From an uncultured Alphaproteobacteria bacterium (GTDB lineage Bacteria > Pseudomonadota > Alphaproteobacteria > Micropepsales > Micropepsaceae), in assembly GCA_903922545.1 (NCBI GenBank), contig CAIXUE010000147.1, positions 1 to 7,053 on the forward strand: DNA of 7,053 bases, read 5' to 3'. This document shows, piece by piece, positions 1 to 5,264 of this stretch. The translations under genes were made by a program, and so were the position numbers. Below the pieces are notes generated by a model, which saw only the letters and a program-made list of their open reading frames with translations, searched no databases and was not told where the DNA came from. Each line of letters starts with the position of its first letter. The first letter of the stretch is position 1.

Positions 1-150
1 GCCAATGCCGCGCTGGAAGCCGCCCCCGGCACCGTCAATGAAGACCCGGAAGGATCGGGCTGGTTCTTCAAACTGAAGGGTGTGGCGGCAGGCGATTTCG
101 CCAAGCTGATGACCCTTGATGCCTATGCCGAGTTTGTCAAAGGACTTTAG
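1..150 (+). CDS. gcvH: Glycine cleavage system H protein, C-terminal end (partial)
   Basis: The window opens inside this gene; 49 codons and a TAG stop are visible in frame 1. GcvH carries the lipoyl arm that takes the aminomethyl group from the P-protein and shuttles it to the T- and L-proteins. The visible part has the family's C-terminal pattern: an N-x-x-L-x-x-x-P-G-x-V-N stretch followed by DPEGSGWFFKLK, matching the usual VN-DP-x-G-x-GW motif. It ends in a helical segment, DAYAEFVKGL. The lipoylated lysine would lie upstream and cannot be checked. Identity is strongly supported by gcvPA and gcvPB starting 150 bases downstream on the same strand, a common gene order. Confidence 0.93.
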   Translation, partial: ANAALEAAPGTVNEDPEGSGWFFKLKGVAAGDFAKLMTLDAYAEFVKGL

Positions 151-158
151 CGCCGCGT

Positions 159-194
159 GTCATGGCCCGCCGGAGTGCGGGCCACCCAAGTGAA
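159..194 (+). repeat. Palindromic repeat, copy A, in the gcvH-gcvPA spacer
   Basis: A perfect 8-bp inverted repeat, TGGCCCGC (163-170) and GCGGGCCA (177-184), encloses a 6-base loop. It follows the gcvH stop by 12 bases. The flanks read GTCATGG on the left and CCACCCAAGTGA on the right. The same flanks, slightly varied, occur inverted in copy B at 252-285, so both look like members of one dispersed family. Short GTCATGG-stem-CCA palindromes are common between genes in Alphaproteobacteria. No T-run follows, so it is a poor intrinsic terminator, though it could act as a 3' stabiliser or attenuator. Confidence 0.65.
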
Positions 195-251
195 ACCGAC
201 GATGGACTGGCAGAAAGAAATATCGAACAGCTTTTCTAAAGCGTTCCAGGT

Positions 252-285
252 GTCACCTGGATGGCCCGGATTCCCGGGCCATGGC
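252..285 (-). repeat. Palindromic repeat, copy B, inverted relative to copy A
   Basis: ATGGCCCGG (261-269) and CCGGGCCAT (274-282) form a perfect 9-bp stem around a 4-base loop, ATTC. Read on the minus strand, the unit runs GCCATGGCCCGG, loop, CCGGGCCATCCAGGTGA, which parallels copy A (GTCATGGCCCGC, loop, GCGGGCCACCCAAGTGA). A second overlapping palindrome, CCAGGTG-T-CACCTGG, covers 246-260. The stem ends 17 bases before the gcvPA start codon and 6 before its ribosome binding site, so in mRNA it would sit in the immediate 5' leader. Any regulatory effect is inference. Confidence 0.65.
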
Positions 286-288
286 AAT

Positions 289-294
289 AAGAGG
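289..294 (+). promoter_or_regulatory. Ribosome binding site of gcvPA
   Basis: AAGAGG lies five bases before ATG at 300. This spacing favours ATG 300 over the in-frame TTG at 297, for which the gap would be only two bases. Confidence 0.6.
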
Positions 295-299
295 CTTTG

Positions 300-1643
300 A
301 TGCGCTACCTTCCCTTATCTCAGAACGACCGCAAGACCATGCTGGCCAAGATCGGCGCGCCCAATATCGACGCGCTGTTCCGCGATGTGCCGCGCGCTGC
401 CGTGGTGCCGCTGTCGGCGTTCGATCTGCCCGACACGCAGGGCGAGCTGGAAGTGGACCGCGCCTTGTCGAAGCTGGCGGCGCGCAATGTGGCGGCGGGC
501 TCCGGGCCGTTTTTCTGCGGCGCGGGCGCCTACAAGCATCATGTGCCCAGCGCGGTGGATCATCTGATCCAGCGGTCGGAATTTCTGACCTCCTACACGC
601 CCTATCAGCCGGAAATCGCGCAGGGCACGCTGCAATATCTGTTCGAATTCCAGACCCAGGTGGCGCTGCTGACGGGCATGGAGGTGGCCAATGCCTCGCT
701 TTATGACGGCTCCACCGCCACCGCCGAAGCGGTGATGATGGCCCAGCGCATCACGCGGCGCGGCAAGGCCATTCTGTCGGGCGGACTGCATCCGCATTAT
801 GCCGAAACGGTGGAAACCGTGGCCGGACTTCAAGGCCAGATGCTGCGCAGCCCGGTGACACCGGGCAAGGCGGAAGACATTATCGCCCTGATCGACGAAG
901 AAACCGCCTGTGTGGTGGTGCAAAGCCCCGATGTGTTCGGGCTGATCCGCAATCTGCGCCCCATCGCGGACGCGGCCCATGCCAAGGGCGCGCTTTTGAT
1001 TGCGGTGGTCACCGAGATTGTGTCGCTGGGCCTTCTGGAATCGCCGGGCGCGCAGGGCGCCGACATTGTGGCCGCCGAGGGCCAGAGCATCGGCAATGGC
1101 CTGAATTTCGGCGGACCATATGTGGGGCTGTTCGCCACCCGCGAGAAATTCCTGCGCCAGATGCCCGGAAGGCTGACCGGCGAAACCACCGATGTGGATG
1201 GGCGGCGCGGTTATGTGCTGACGCTTTCCACCCGCGAGCAGCATATCCGCCGCGAAAAGGCCACCAGCAATATCTGCACCAATTCGGGGCTTTGCACCCT
1301 GGCTTTCACCATTCATCTGTCGCTGCTGGGTGAGGAAGGCTTCACGCGGCTGGCGCGGCTGAACCATGCCAAGGCCAGCGCCTTGGCGGACCGGCTTTGC
1401 GCCATACCCGGCGTGGAGTTGGTGACGCCGGCCTTTTTCAATGAGTTCACGCTGAAGTTGCCGGTTTCGGGCGCGTTGGCGGTTGAGAAACTGGCGGGCA
1501 AGGGCGTGCTGGCCGGTGTGCCGGCTTCGCGTCTGATGCCACACGAGAAAGAGGCGCAAAATCTTCTGATCGTGGCGGTGACGGAAACCAATACCGAAGA
1601 TGATTTCGCCGTTTTCGAGCGCGCTCTCAGGGAGGTTGTGTAA
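300..1643 (+). CDS. gcvPA: Glycine dehydrogenase (decarboxylating) subunit 1, P-protein alpha
   Basis: This 447-residue protein is the N-terminal half of the split glycine decarboxylase. With GcvPB it forms the PLP-dependent P-protein, which decarboxylates glycine and passes the aminomethyl group to lipoyl-GcvH in the cytoplasm. Length is normal for the separate subunit (about 445-450). Visible family motifs are [20 protein letters not shown] (71-90), [20 protein letters not shown] (98-117), the glycine/serine loop [18 protein letters not shown] (131-148), a [18 protein letters not shown] segment, and [18 protein letters not shown], all typical of GcvPA. The PLP lysine is in the partner subunit. 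ATG 300 is preferred over TTG 297 because of the AAGAGG site. The stop TAA shares its last base with the gcvPB start, suggesting translational coupling and balanced subunit synthesis. No frameshift or missing block is seen. Confidence 0.96.
   Translation: MRYLPLSQNDRKTMLAKIGAPNIDALFRDVPRAAVVPLSAFDLPDTQGELEVDRALSKLAARNVAAGSGPFFCGAGAYKHHVPSAVDHLIQRSEFLTSYTPYQPEIAQGTLQYLFEFQTQVALLTGMEVANASLYDGSTATAEAVMMAQRITRRGKAILSGGLHPHYAETVETVAGLQGQMLRSPVTPGKAEDIIALIDEETACVVVQSPDVFGLIRNLRPIADAAHAKGALLIAVVTEIVSLGLLESPGAQGADIVAAEGQSIGNGLNFGGPYVGLFATREKFLRQMPGRLTGETTDVDGRRGYVLTLSTREQHIRREKATSNICTNSGLCTLAFTIHLSLLGEEGFTRLARLNHAKASALADRLCAIPGVELVTPAFFNEFTLKLPVSGALAVEKLAGKGVLAGVPASRLMPHEKEAQNLLIVAVTETNTEDDFAVFERALREVV
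1629..1635 (+). promoter_or_regulatory. Strong ribosome binding site of gcvPB inside the end of gcvPA
   Basis: AGGGAGG sits seven bases before ATG 1643, inside the last codons of gcvPA. With the TAATG stop-start overlap it fixes the gcvPB start and indicates coupled translation. Confidence 0.8.
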
Positions 1644-3214
1644 TGGAATTGGAAACCAACCGCCGCCGCGTCGTCGCGCCCGGTTATGTCGCCCCGGAAG
1701 AATTGCCCACCATTTCAGGCGACCGGGGCCTGGATCACGAAGAAAAACTGATTTTTGAAATTGGCCGCGAAGGCGTGACGGGCGTGGATCTGCCCGTGGC
1801 GCAGCTTTCGCCGGCGCGGCTGGGCGGTCAGCAGCGCAAAGGCGCCATCGGGTTGCCGGGCCTGAGTGAGCCGGAAGTGATCCGCCATTATGTGCGCCTG
1901 TCGCGGATGAATTACGCGATTGATGCGGGGCTTTATCCGCTGGGTTCCTGCACCATGAAGCACAATCCGCGGCTGAATGAGAAAATGGCGCGGTTGCCGG
2001 GTTTTGGCGATCTGCATCCCCTGGCGCCGCAGAGCGCCACCCAGGGCGCGCTGAAACTGATTGCGGACTTGATGAACTGGCTGACCACGCTGACCGGCAT
2101 GCCGGCGGTGGCCATGTCGCCCAAGGCGGGCGCGCATGGCGAGCTTTGCGGCCTTCTGGCCATCCGGGCCGCCATCGCGGCGCGGGGTGAAAACAGGCCG
2201 CGCATTTTGGTGCCGGAATCGGCGCATGGCACCAATCCGGCGACGGCTGCCTTTGCCGGCTTTACCGTGGACGAAGTGCCGGCCATGCCCAATGGCCGTG
2301 TCGATGCCGAAGCGCTGAAAGCCAAGCTGGGGCCGGATGTGGCGGCGATCATGCTGACCAATCCCAACACCTGCGGGCTGTTCGAAGGCGAAGTGATTGA
2401 AATCGCCAAGGCGGTACACGCAGCGGGCGCCTATTTTTATTGCGATGGCGCCAATTTCAACGCCATCGCGGGCCGGGTGCGGCCGGGCGATCTGGGCATC
2501 GACGCCATGCATATCAACCTGCACAAGACCTTTTCCACGCCGCATGGCGGCGGCGGTCCGGGCGCAGGGCCGGTGGTGCTGTCGGCGGCGCTGGCGCCGT
2601 TCGCGCCCTTGCCATTGCTGGTGGCCGATGGCGATGGGTTCCGGCTGATCGAAGACCGGGATGAATTGCCGGAAGGCGCCAAACCTTTTGGCCGCATGAG
2701 CGCTTTTCATGGCCAGATGGGCATGTTTGTGCGGGCCTTGTCTTACATGCTGAGCCATGGCCGCGATGGCGTGCGCCAGGCCAGTGAAGATTCGGTGCTG
2801 TCGGCCAATTACATTCTGGCGTCACTGAAAGACGTGATGAGCGCGCCGTTCGGCGAAGGGCCTTGCATGCATGAAGCGCTGTTCGATGACAGCTTCCTGG
2901 AAGGCACGGGCGTCACCACTCTGGATTTCGCCAAGGCGATGATCGATGAGGGCTATCACCCCATGACCATGTACTTCCCGCTTGTGGTGCATGGCGCCAT
3001 GCTGATTGAGCCCACGGAATCCGAATCCAAGGAAGCCCTGGACCGCTTCATCCATGTGCTGCGGGAAATGGCGCTGGAGGCCAAGGCCGGCAAGACCGCG
3101 CGCTTTACCGGCGCGCCGCGCCTGGCGCCGCGCCGCAGGCTGGACGAAACCGCGGCGGCGCGAAAGCCGATCCTCCGTTGGAAGCGGGACGAGTTGCCCA
3201 AAGCGGCGGAATAA
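1643..3214 (+). CDS. gcvPB: Glycine dehydrogenase (decarboxylating) subunit 2, P-protein beta
   Basis: This 523-residue protein is the C-terminal half of split glycine decarboxylase and holds the PLP-binding lysine. Motifs in order are YPLGSCTMKHNPR (98-110), which carries the family GSCTMK signature; the SPKAGAHGELCGLLAIRAA region (159-177); AHGTNPA (194-200); the D/N-rich CDGANFNAI stretch (267-275); and NLHKTFSTPHGGGGPG (292-307), where Lys295 is the expected Schiff-base residue by family comparison. The C-terminal half, including FHGQMGMFVRALSYMLSHG and the EPTESESKEALDRFI segment, is typical and complete. Start ATG 1643 overlaps the gcvPA stop and has the AGGGAGG site. It works with gcvPA and gcvH in glycine catabolism and one-carbon supply; the shared E3 (lipoamide dehydrogenase) is usually encoded elsewhere. 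No anomaly is seen. Confidence 0.97.
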   Translation: MELETNRRRVVAPGYVAPEELPTISGDRGLDHEEKLIFEIGREGVTGVDLPVAQLSPARLGGQQRKGAIGLPGLSEPEVIRHYVRLSRMNYAIDAGLYPLGSCTMKHNPRLNEKMARLPGFGDLHPLAPQSATQGALKLIADLMNWLTTLTGMPAVAMSPKAGAHGELCGLLAIRAAIAARGENRPRILVPESAHGTNPATAAFAGFTVDEVPAMPNGRVDAEALKAKLGPDVAAIMLTNPNTCGLFEGEVIEIAKAVHAAGAYFYCDGANFNAIAGRVRPGDLGIDAMHINLHKTFSTPHGGGGPGAGPVVLSAALAPFAPLPLLVADGDGFRLIEDRDELPEGAKPFGRMSAFHGQMGMFVRALSYMLSHGRDGVRQASEDSVLSANYILASLKDVMSAPFGEGPCMHEALFDDSFLEGTGVTTLDFAKAMIDEGYHPMTMYFPLVVHGAMLIEPTESESKEALDRFIHVLREMALEAKAGKTARFTGAPRLAPRRRLDETAAARKPILRWKRDELPKAAE

Positions 3215-3271
3215 GCAGCGCGAGCAACCGCATTTCGGGAGGTTTTAATCCCGGCGAATACCAAAGATCTC

Positions 3272-3284
3272 TCCTTTCAAAGGA
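3272..3284 (+). promoter_or_regulatory. Palindrome containing the ribosome binding site of the fkbM-type gene
   Basis: TCCTTT-C-AAAGGA is a perfect 6-bp inverted repeat around one base. The right arm AAAGGA is the likely Shine-Dalgarno site, five bases before ATG 3290. If the arms paired, the site would be masked, but a one-base loop would force several central pairs open, so the structure would be weak. The site supports the chosen start. A weaker CGGGA/TCCCG repeat (3236-3253) lies earlier in the same 75-base spacer. Confidence 0.5.
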
Positions 3285-3289
3285 CTGGC

Positions 3290-4102
3290 ATGCCAAGTCT
3301 TCGAAAAAGAACGAAAGTGCGCATACGGCATCTGCTGCAGAAGGTGGGGCTGCGCATTGGAAATTACGGCGTGATCACAAATGCGTTGGAAGAGGCGGAG
3401 GCCCATGAGGGGCTTACGAATTACGTCCAGCTCCTGCAGCGCATAAGTCCGGAAGCCGCGATCCAGCTATTGCCATTCTTGCCGTCCGCCCGCTCTCAAT
3501 TGGGACAGGATCTTTTCGTGCTGTCACAGCTTGGCGTGAAACGGGGCGGGTATTTTGTGGAATTCGGCGCCACCAACGGCGTCACCAAAAGCAATTCCTT
3601 TTTGCTGGAAAAAGAGCTGGGATGGTCCGGGATTCTTGCCGAGCCCGCGCGCGTTTGGCACCGGGATATTCGCGCCAACCGCGCAGCCGTGATCGAAACA
3701 CGGTGTGTCTGGAAGGATTCCAGCACCGTGCTGGAGTTCAGCGAGGCCGATGTGGCGGAGCTTTCCACGGTCAGCGCGTTTTCAGAAACCGATTACCAGG
3801 CGGAAAGTCGCCGCCAGGGCGAGAAGTATGGCGTTGCAACCATATCCCTCATCGATCTTCTGTCGCAACATGGTGCACCCTCCCATATCGATTATCTCTC
3901 GGTTGATACGGAGGGTAGTGAATATGATATTCTTGCCGCATTCGATTTTGACCGCTACAGCTTCGGCGTCATCACGTGCGAACACAATTACACGCCGACG
4001 CGTGAAAAGGTCCACGATTTGCTCACGGCGAAAGGCTATCGCCGCGTGCTGGCCGAGTTGACCGAAGTGGATGACTTTTACGTTTACGACGGTCTCACAT
4101 AA
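3290..4102 (+). CDS. FkbM-family SAM-dependent methyltransferase
   Basis: This 270-residue protein belongs to the FkbM methyltransferases, which transfer a methyl group from S-adenosylmethionine, often to sugar or polyketide hydroxyls. The substrate cannot be told here. After a basic start (MPSLRKRTKVRIRH) and a helical region to about residue 65, the catalytic fold starts at SQLGQDLFVLSQLG (69-82). YFVEFGATNG (88-97) is the glycine-containing SAM motif I, followed by SNSFLLEKELGWSGILAEPA (101-120). IDYLSVDTEGSEYDIL (200-215) is the FkbM signature, with the acidic pair at Asp206 and Glu208. There is no signal peptide or membrane segment. The start follows AAAGGA by five bases. The gene lies 75 bases after gcvPB with no functional tie to glycine cleavage. 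Local GC is lower (27 of 60 in 3901-3960 by hand count, against 44 of 60 in 2521-2580), and the first codons include CGA, AGA and ATA, unlike gcvPB. This suggests acquisition. No surface-polysaccharide genes are visible nearby. Confidence 0.85.
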   Translation: MPSLRKRTKVRIRHLLQKVGLRIGNYGVITNALEEAEAHEGLTNYVQLLQRISPEAAIQLLPFLPSARSQLGQDLFVLSQLGVKRGGYFVEFGATNGVTKSNSFLLEKELGWSGILAEPARVWHRDIRANRAAVIETRCVWKDSSTVLEFSEADVAELSTVSAFSETDYQAESRRQGEKYGVATISLIDLLSQHGAPSHIDYLSVDTEGSEYDILAAFDFDRYSFGVITCEHNYTPTREKVHDLLTAKGYRRVLAELTEVDDFYVYDGLT

Positions 4103-4118
4103 CGCCCGGGTTCGGGCG
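4103..4118 (+). terminator. Possible terminator hairpin after the fkbM-type gene
   Basis: CGCCCG (4103-4108) and CGGGCG (4113-4118) form a 6-bp stem around GGTT, beginning right after the TAA stop. What follows (CGCAATTCTTCG) is only weakly T-rich, so it may be an inefficient terminator or a 3' stabilising hairpin. Confidence 0.4.
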
Positions 4119-4153
4119 CGCAATTCTTCGCTGGAACCGAGACGTCAATATTG

Positions 4154-4187
4154 AAAAAAGGAACCCCGCGAACCGGAGTGCGCGGGG
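4154..4187 (-). terminator. Rho-independent terminator of the pentapeptide-repeat gene
   Basis: On the minus strand, CCCCGCG (4187-4181) and CGCGGGG (4170-4164) form a 7-bp GC stem with a 10-base loop, followed by TTCC and then six T residues (4159-4154). This is a classic intrinsic terminator and lies about 30 bases past the stop codon of the minus-strand gene. Confidence 0.8.
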
Positions 4188-4195
4188 CGAGGTCA

Positions 4196-4218
4196 AGCTC
4201 TCAAGGGGAATGAGAGCT
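4196..4218 (-). repeat. Inverted repeat overlapping the stop codon of the pentapeptide-repeat gene
   Basis: AGCTCTCA (4196-4203) and TGAGAGCT (4211-4218) are perfect 8-bp arms with a 7-base loop. One arm covers part of the TAG stop (4217-4219, minus strand). It lies just before the intrinsic terminator, giving the transcript two hairpins in tandem at its 3' end. It may stabilise the mRNA; it is not itself followed by a T-run. Confidence 0.55.
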
Positions 4219-4696
4219 AGCTGCAAAAATGCGGCTTGAAACCCGGCGGTAATTTCGTTTTGGCGTCACTGCACGCCACGTTGATCTGCGCCTGGGTCAG
4301 GCCTTTGACGCGTGTGAGATCCGTACCCAGGAAAGAGGTGATCGAGGTTTTGGCGCCGGTCAGGTCGGCGCCGTCCAGCCTGGCGCCCGCCAGATTGGCG
4401 CCGGAAAGTTCCGTGCCGCGAAAGCTGGCATTGGTGAAATTGGCGAAGGACATGCACATCAAGGTGGCGTCGGCGCCGTCGAAATTGGCGCCGGTCAGAT
4501 TGTGCGCCTTGACGCAGGTTTTGCTGAGATCAGCGCCCTGAAGGTTGCAGCCGACGCAATCGACTATGGCGGCATGAATGCGGGCCACGGCGGCGGCGTC
4601 ATAGCGAGCGGGCGCGGCGGCAAAAGCCGCGGAAATACCGGCCAGTGCGCAGCCGGCGAGGCAAACCCAGGCAAGAATGTGAAGAGCCTTTCGCAT
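4217..4696 (-). CDS. Exported pentapeptide-repeat protein
   Basis: This 159-residue protein has an N-terminal export signal (MRK, then a hydrophobic stretch to about residue 28, with AFA-AA a plausible signal peptidase I site). About 16 pentapeptide repeats follow at residues 50-129, in the A(D/N)LxG pattern (CNLQG, ADLSK, HNLTG, ANFDG, ANLAG, ARLDG, ADLTG). That is enough for about four coils of a right-handed beta-helix. A short conserved-looking tail, LTQAQINVACSDAKTKLPPG, ends in Cys158. LAGC at 13-16 also fits a lipobox, so lipoprotein processing is an alternative; the long hydrophobic run after Cys16 argues against it. The part beyond the signal has six cysteines (47, 50, 61, 81, 142, 158), including CVGC, which could form disulfides in the periplasm. 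Function is unknown; a general family role cannot be assigned. No clear Shine-Dalgarno site is seen, but no other methionine start is available before Met80. Confidence 0.85.
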   Translation of the reverse strand: MRKALHILAWVCLAGCALAGISAAFAAAPARYDAAAVARIHAAIVDCVGCNLQGADLSKTCVKAHNLTGANFDGADATLMCMSFANFTNASFRGTELSGANLAGARLDGADLTGAKTSITSFLGTDLTRVKGLTQAQINVACSDAKTKLPPGFKPHFCS

Positions 4697-4720
4697 GGGC
4701 CCAAGTCTGGGCTGAACTGC

Positions 4721-4749
4721 TTAATTTTCGGCAAAATTTTCTGTGCCAA
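4721..4749 (-). promoter_or_regulatory. Candidate sigma-70-type promoter for the pentapeptide-repeat gene
   Basis: On the minus strand TTGGCA (4749-4744, five of six matches to TTGACA) is 17 bases from AATTAA (4726-4721, only three of six matches to TATAAT). The spacer contains AAAATTTT, and this is the most AT-rich patch in the neighbourhood. It lies just upstream of the ATG at 4696. The -10 match is poor, so this is a tentative call. Confidence 0.35.
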
Positions 4750-4805
4750 TTGGAGCATTGCGCGCCACCCCGGAACGCTTTTTGGGGTTCAACCATTGGC
4801 TGTGT

Positions 4806-4985
4806 ATGGACCCGTCAAAGCTGAAACGGGCCGCCCGGATGCACATGATTGCTGCTGAGTTCCGGGGTTTTGCGGCCCAGACCGAATGGCCCGCGTATCG
4901 GACCCGAATGTTGGAAATGGCGATGGAACTCGATCTGGAGGCCGCCAAGCTGGACCAGTATCGCCGGTTCGCGCTGGCGTGCTAG
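4806..4985 (+). CDS. Small helical hypothetical protein
   Basis: This 59-residue protein of unknown function is nearly all predicted helix. The core is a KLKRAARMHMIAAEFRGF segment, then a short break at TEWPAY, then RTRMLEMAMELDLEAAKLDQY. The pattern of two charged amphipathic helices around a proline resembles small uncharacterised proteins often seen in Alphaproteobacteria, but I recall no function for them. I chose ATG 4806 because the homology-like part starts there. A GTG at 4743 in the same frame would add 21 residues that look like non-coding sequence and overlap the opposite promoter region. No good ribosome binding site precedes either start. It is divergent from the pentapeptide gene and convergent with the KTSC gene, with which its stop interlocks. 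Confidence 0.6.
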   Translation: MDPSKLKRAARMHMIAAEFRGFAAQTEWPAYRTRMLEMAMELDLEAAKLDQYRRFALAC

Positions 4986-5194
4986 TTCCCGGGCTTGCGG
5001 CAGGCAAACCGGCCTTCGATAAAATCGTGAAAATAGCCGCTGAGAGAACCGGCGAAGATCAGCCCATCATAAACTTCCTGCGGCACATCCTCGTAAATCA
5101 CCATTTCGCCGGTATCGCGGAAGCGGGCGCTGAGGATATGGGCCCTTTCGTCATAGGCGATGGCCTCCAGGATATCAGACTGAACATGGTGCAT
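4982..5194 (-). CDS. KTSC-domain protein
   Basis: This 70-residue single-domain protein matches the KTSC domain, named after the C-terminus of some lysyl-tRNA synthetases and also found alone in bacteria. Its role is not established, though RNA binding has been suggested. Visible family features are an N-terminal S-x-I-x-x-I-x-YD region (6-15), the central VIYEDVPQEVYDGL (32-45) and the A-x-S-x-S-G-YF-x-x-x-I-x-G-R end (48-62). The central Y-x-Y typical of the family is V-x-Y here (Val32, Tyr34). The start is supported by a GAAGAG purine stretch, but only two bases separate it from ATG, which is short. The stop TAG is on the opposite strand of the neighbour's stop (shared CTAG). It lies 70 bases downstream of nrdJ on the same strand and could be read through from it. 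Confidence 0.8.
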   Translation of the reverse strand: MHHVQSDILEAIAYDERAHILSARFRDTGEMVIYEDVPQEVYDGLIFAGSLSGYFHDFIEGRFACRKPGN

Positions 5195-5212
5195 GGCTCT
5201 TCATGAAACGGT

Positions 5213-5248
5213 CATGCGGGCAATTTGCTCCCGCAAATCGCCCGCATG
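5213..5248 (-). terminator. Long imperfect hairpin between nrdJ and the KTSC gene
   Basis: CATGCGGGC (5213-5221) pairs with GCCCGCATG (5240-5248). Inside, after one A/C mismatch, ATTTGC (5223-5228) pairs with GCAAAT (5233-5238) around a TCCC loop. This gives 15 base pairs in 36 bases. It lies 16 bases past the nrdJ stop on the minus strand. The following minus-strand bases (ACCGTTTCATG) have no real T-run, so it may be a weak terminator, an RNA processing or stabilising element, or a degenerate intergenic palindrome. Confidence 0.6.
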
Positions 5249-5264
5249 CGGTTCCGTGCGCCCT

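Noticed and set aside
159..285. CRISPR array or insertion sequence from the paired repeats
   Set aside because: There are only two copies, in opposite orientation, with no regular spacers, no transposase and no cas genes.
151..299. Glycine riboswitch before gcvPA
   Set aside because: The spacer is filled by two simple palindromes. I see no tandem aptamer-like arrangement, and such riboswitches normally sit at the head of the operon, which is outside the window.
315..1559. 414-codon open frame on the minus strand opposite gcvPA
   Set aside because: It is a shadow of a GC-rich coding gene. The predicted protein is low-complexity, rich in Gln, Arg, His and Gly, with no recognisable domain, while the plus strand encodes a clear GcvPA.
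1715..2758. 347-codon open frame on the minus strand opposite gcvPB
   Set aside because: Same reason: composition is typical of antisense to GC-rich genes, and gcvPB is intact and full of family motifs.
4236..4541. 101-codon plus-strand frame across the pentapeptide-repeat gene
   Set aside because: Its apparent repeats (LAPVRLA-like) are the complement of the pentapeptide DNA repeats. The minus strand has the signal peptide, the repeat register and a terminator.
4743..4805. GTG-started extension of the small helical protein
   Set aside because: The added residues look like translated promoter DNA, overlap the likely promoter of the divergent gene, and have no ribosome binding site.
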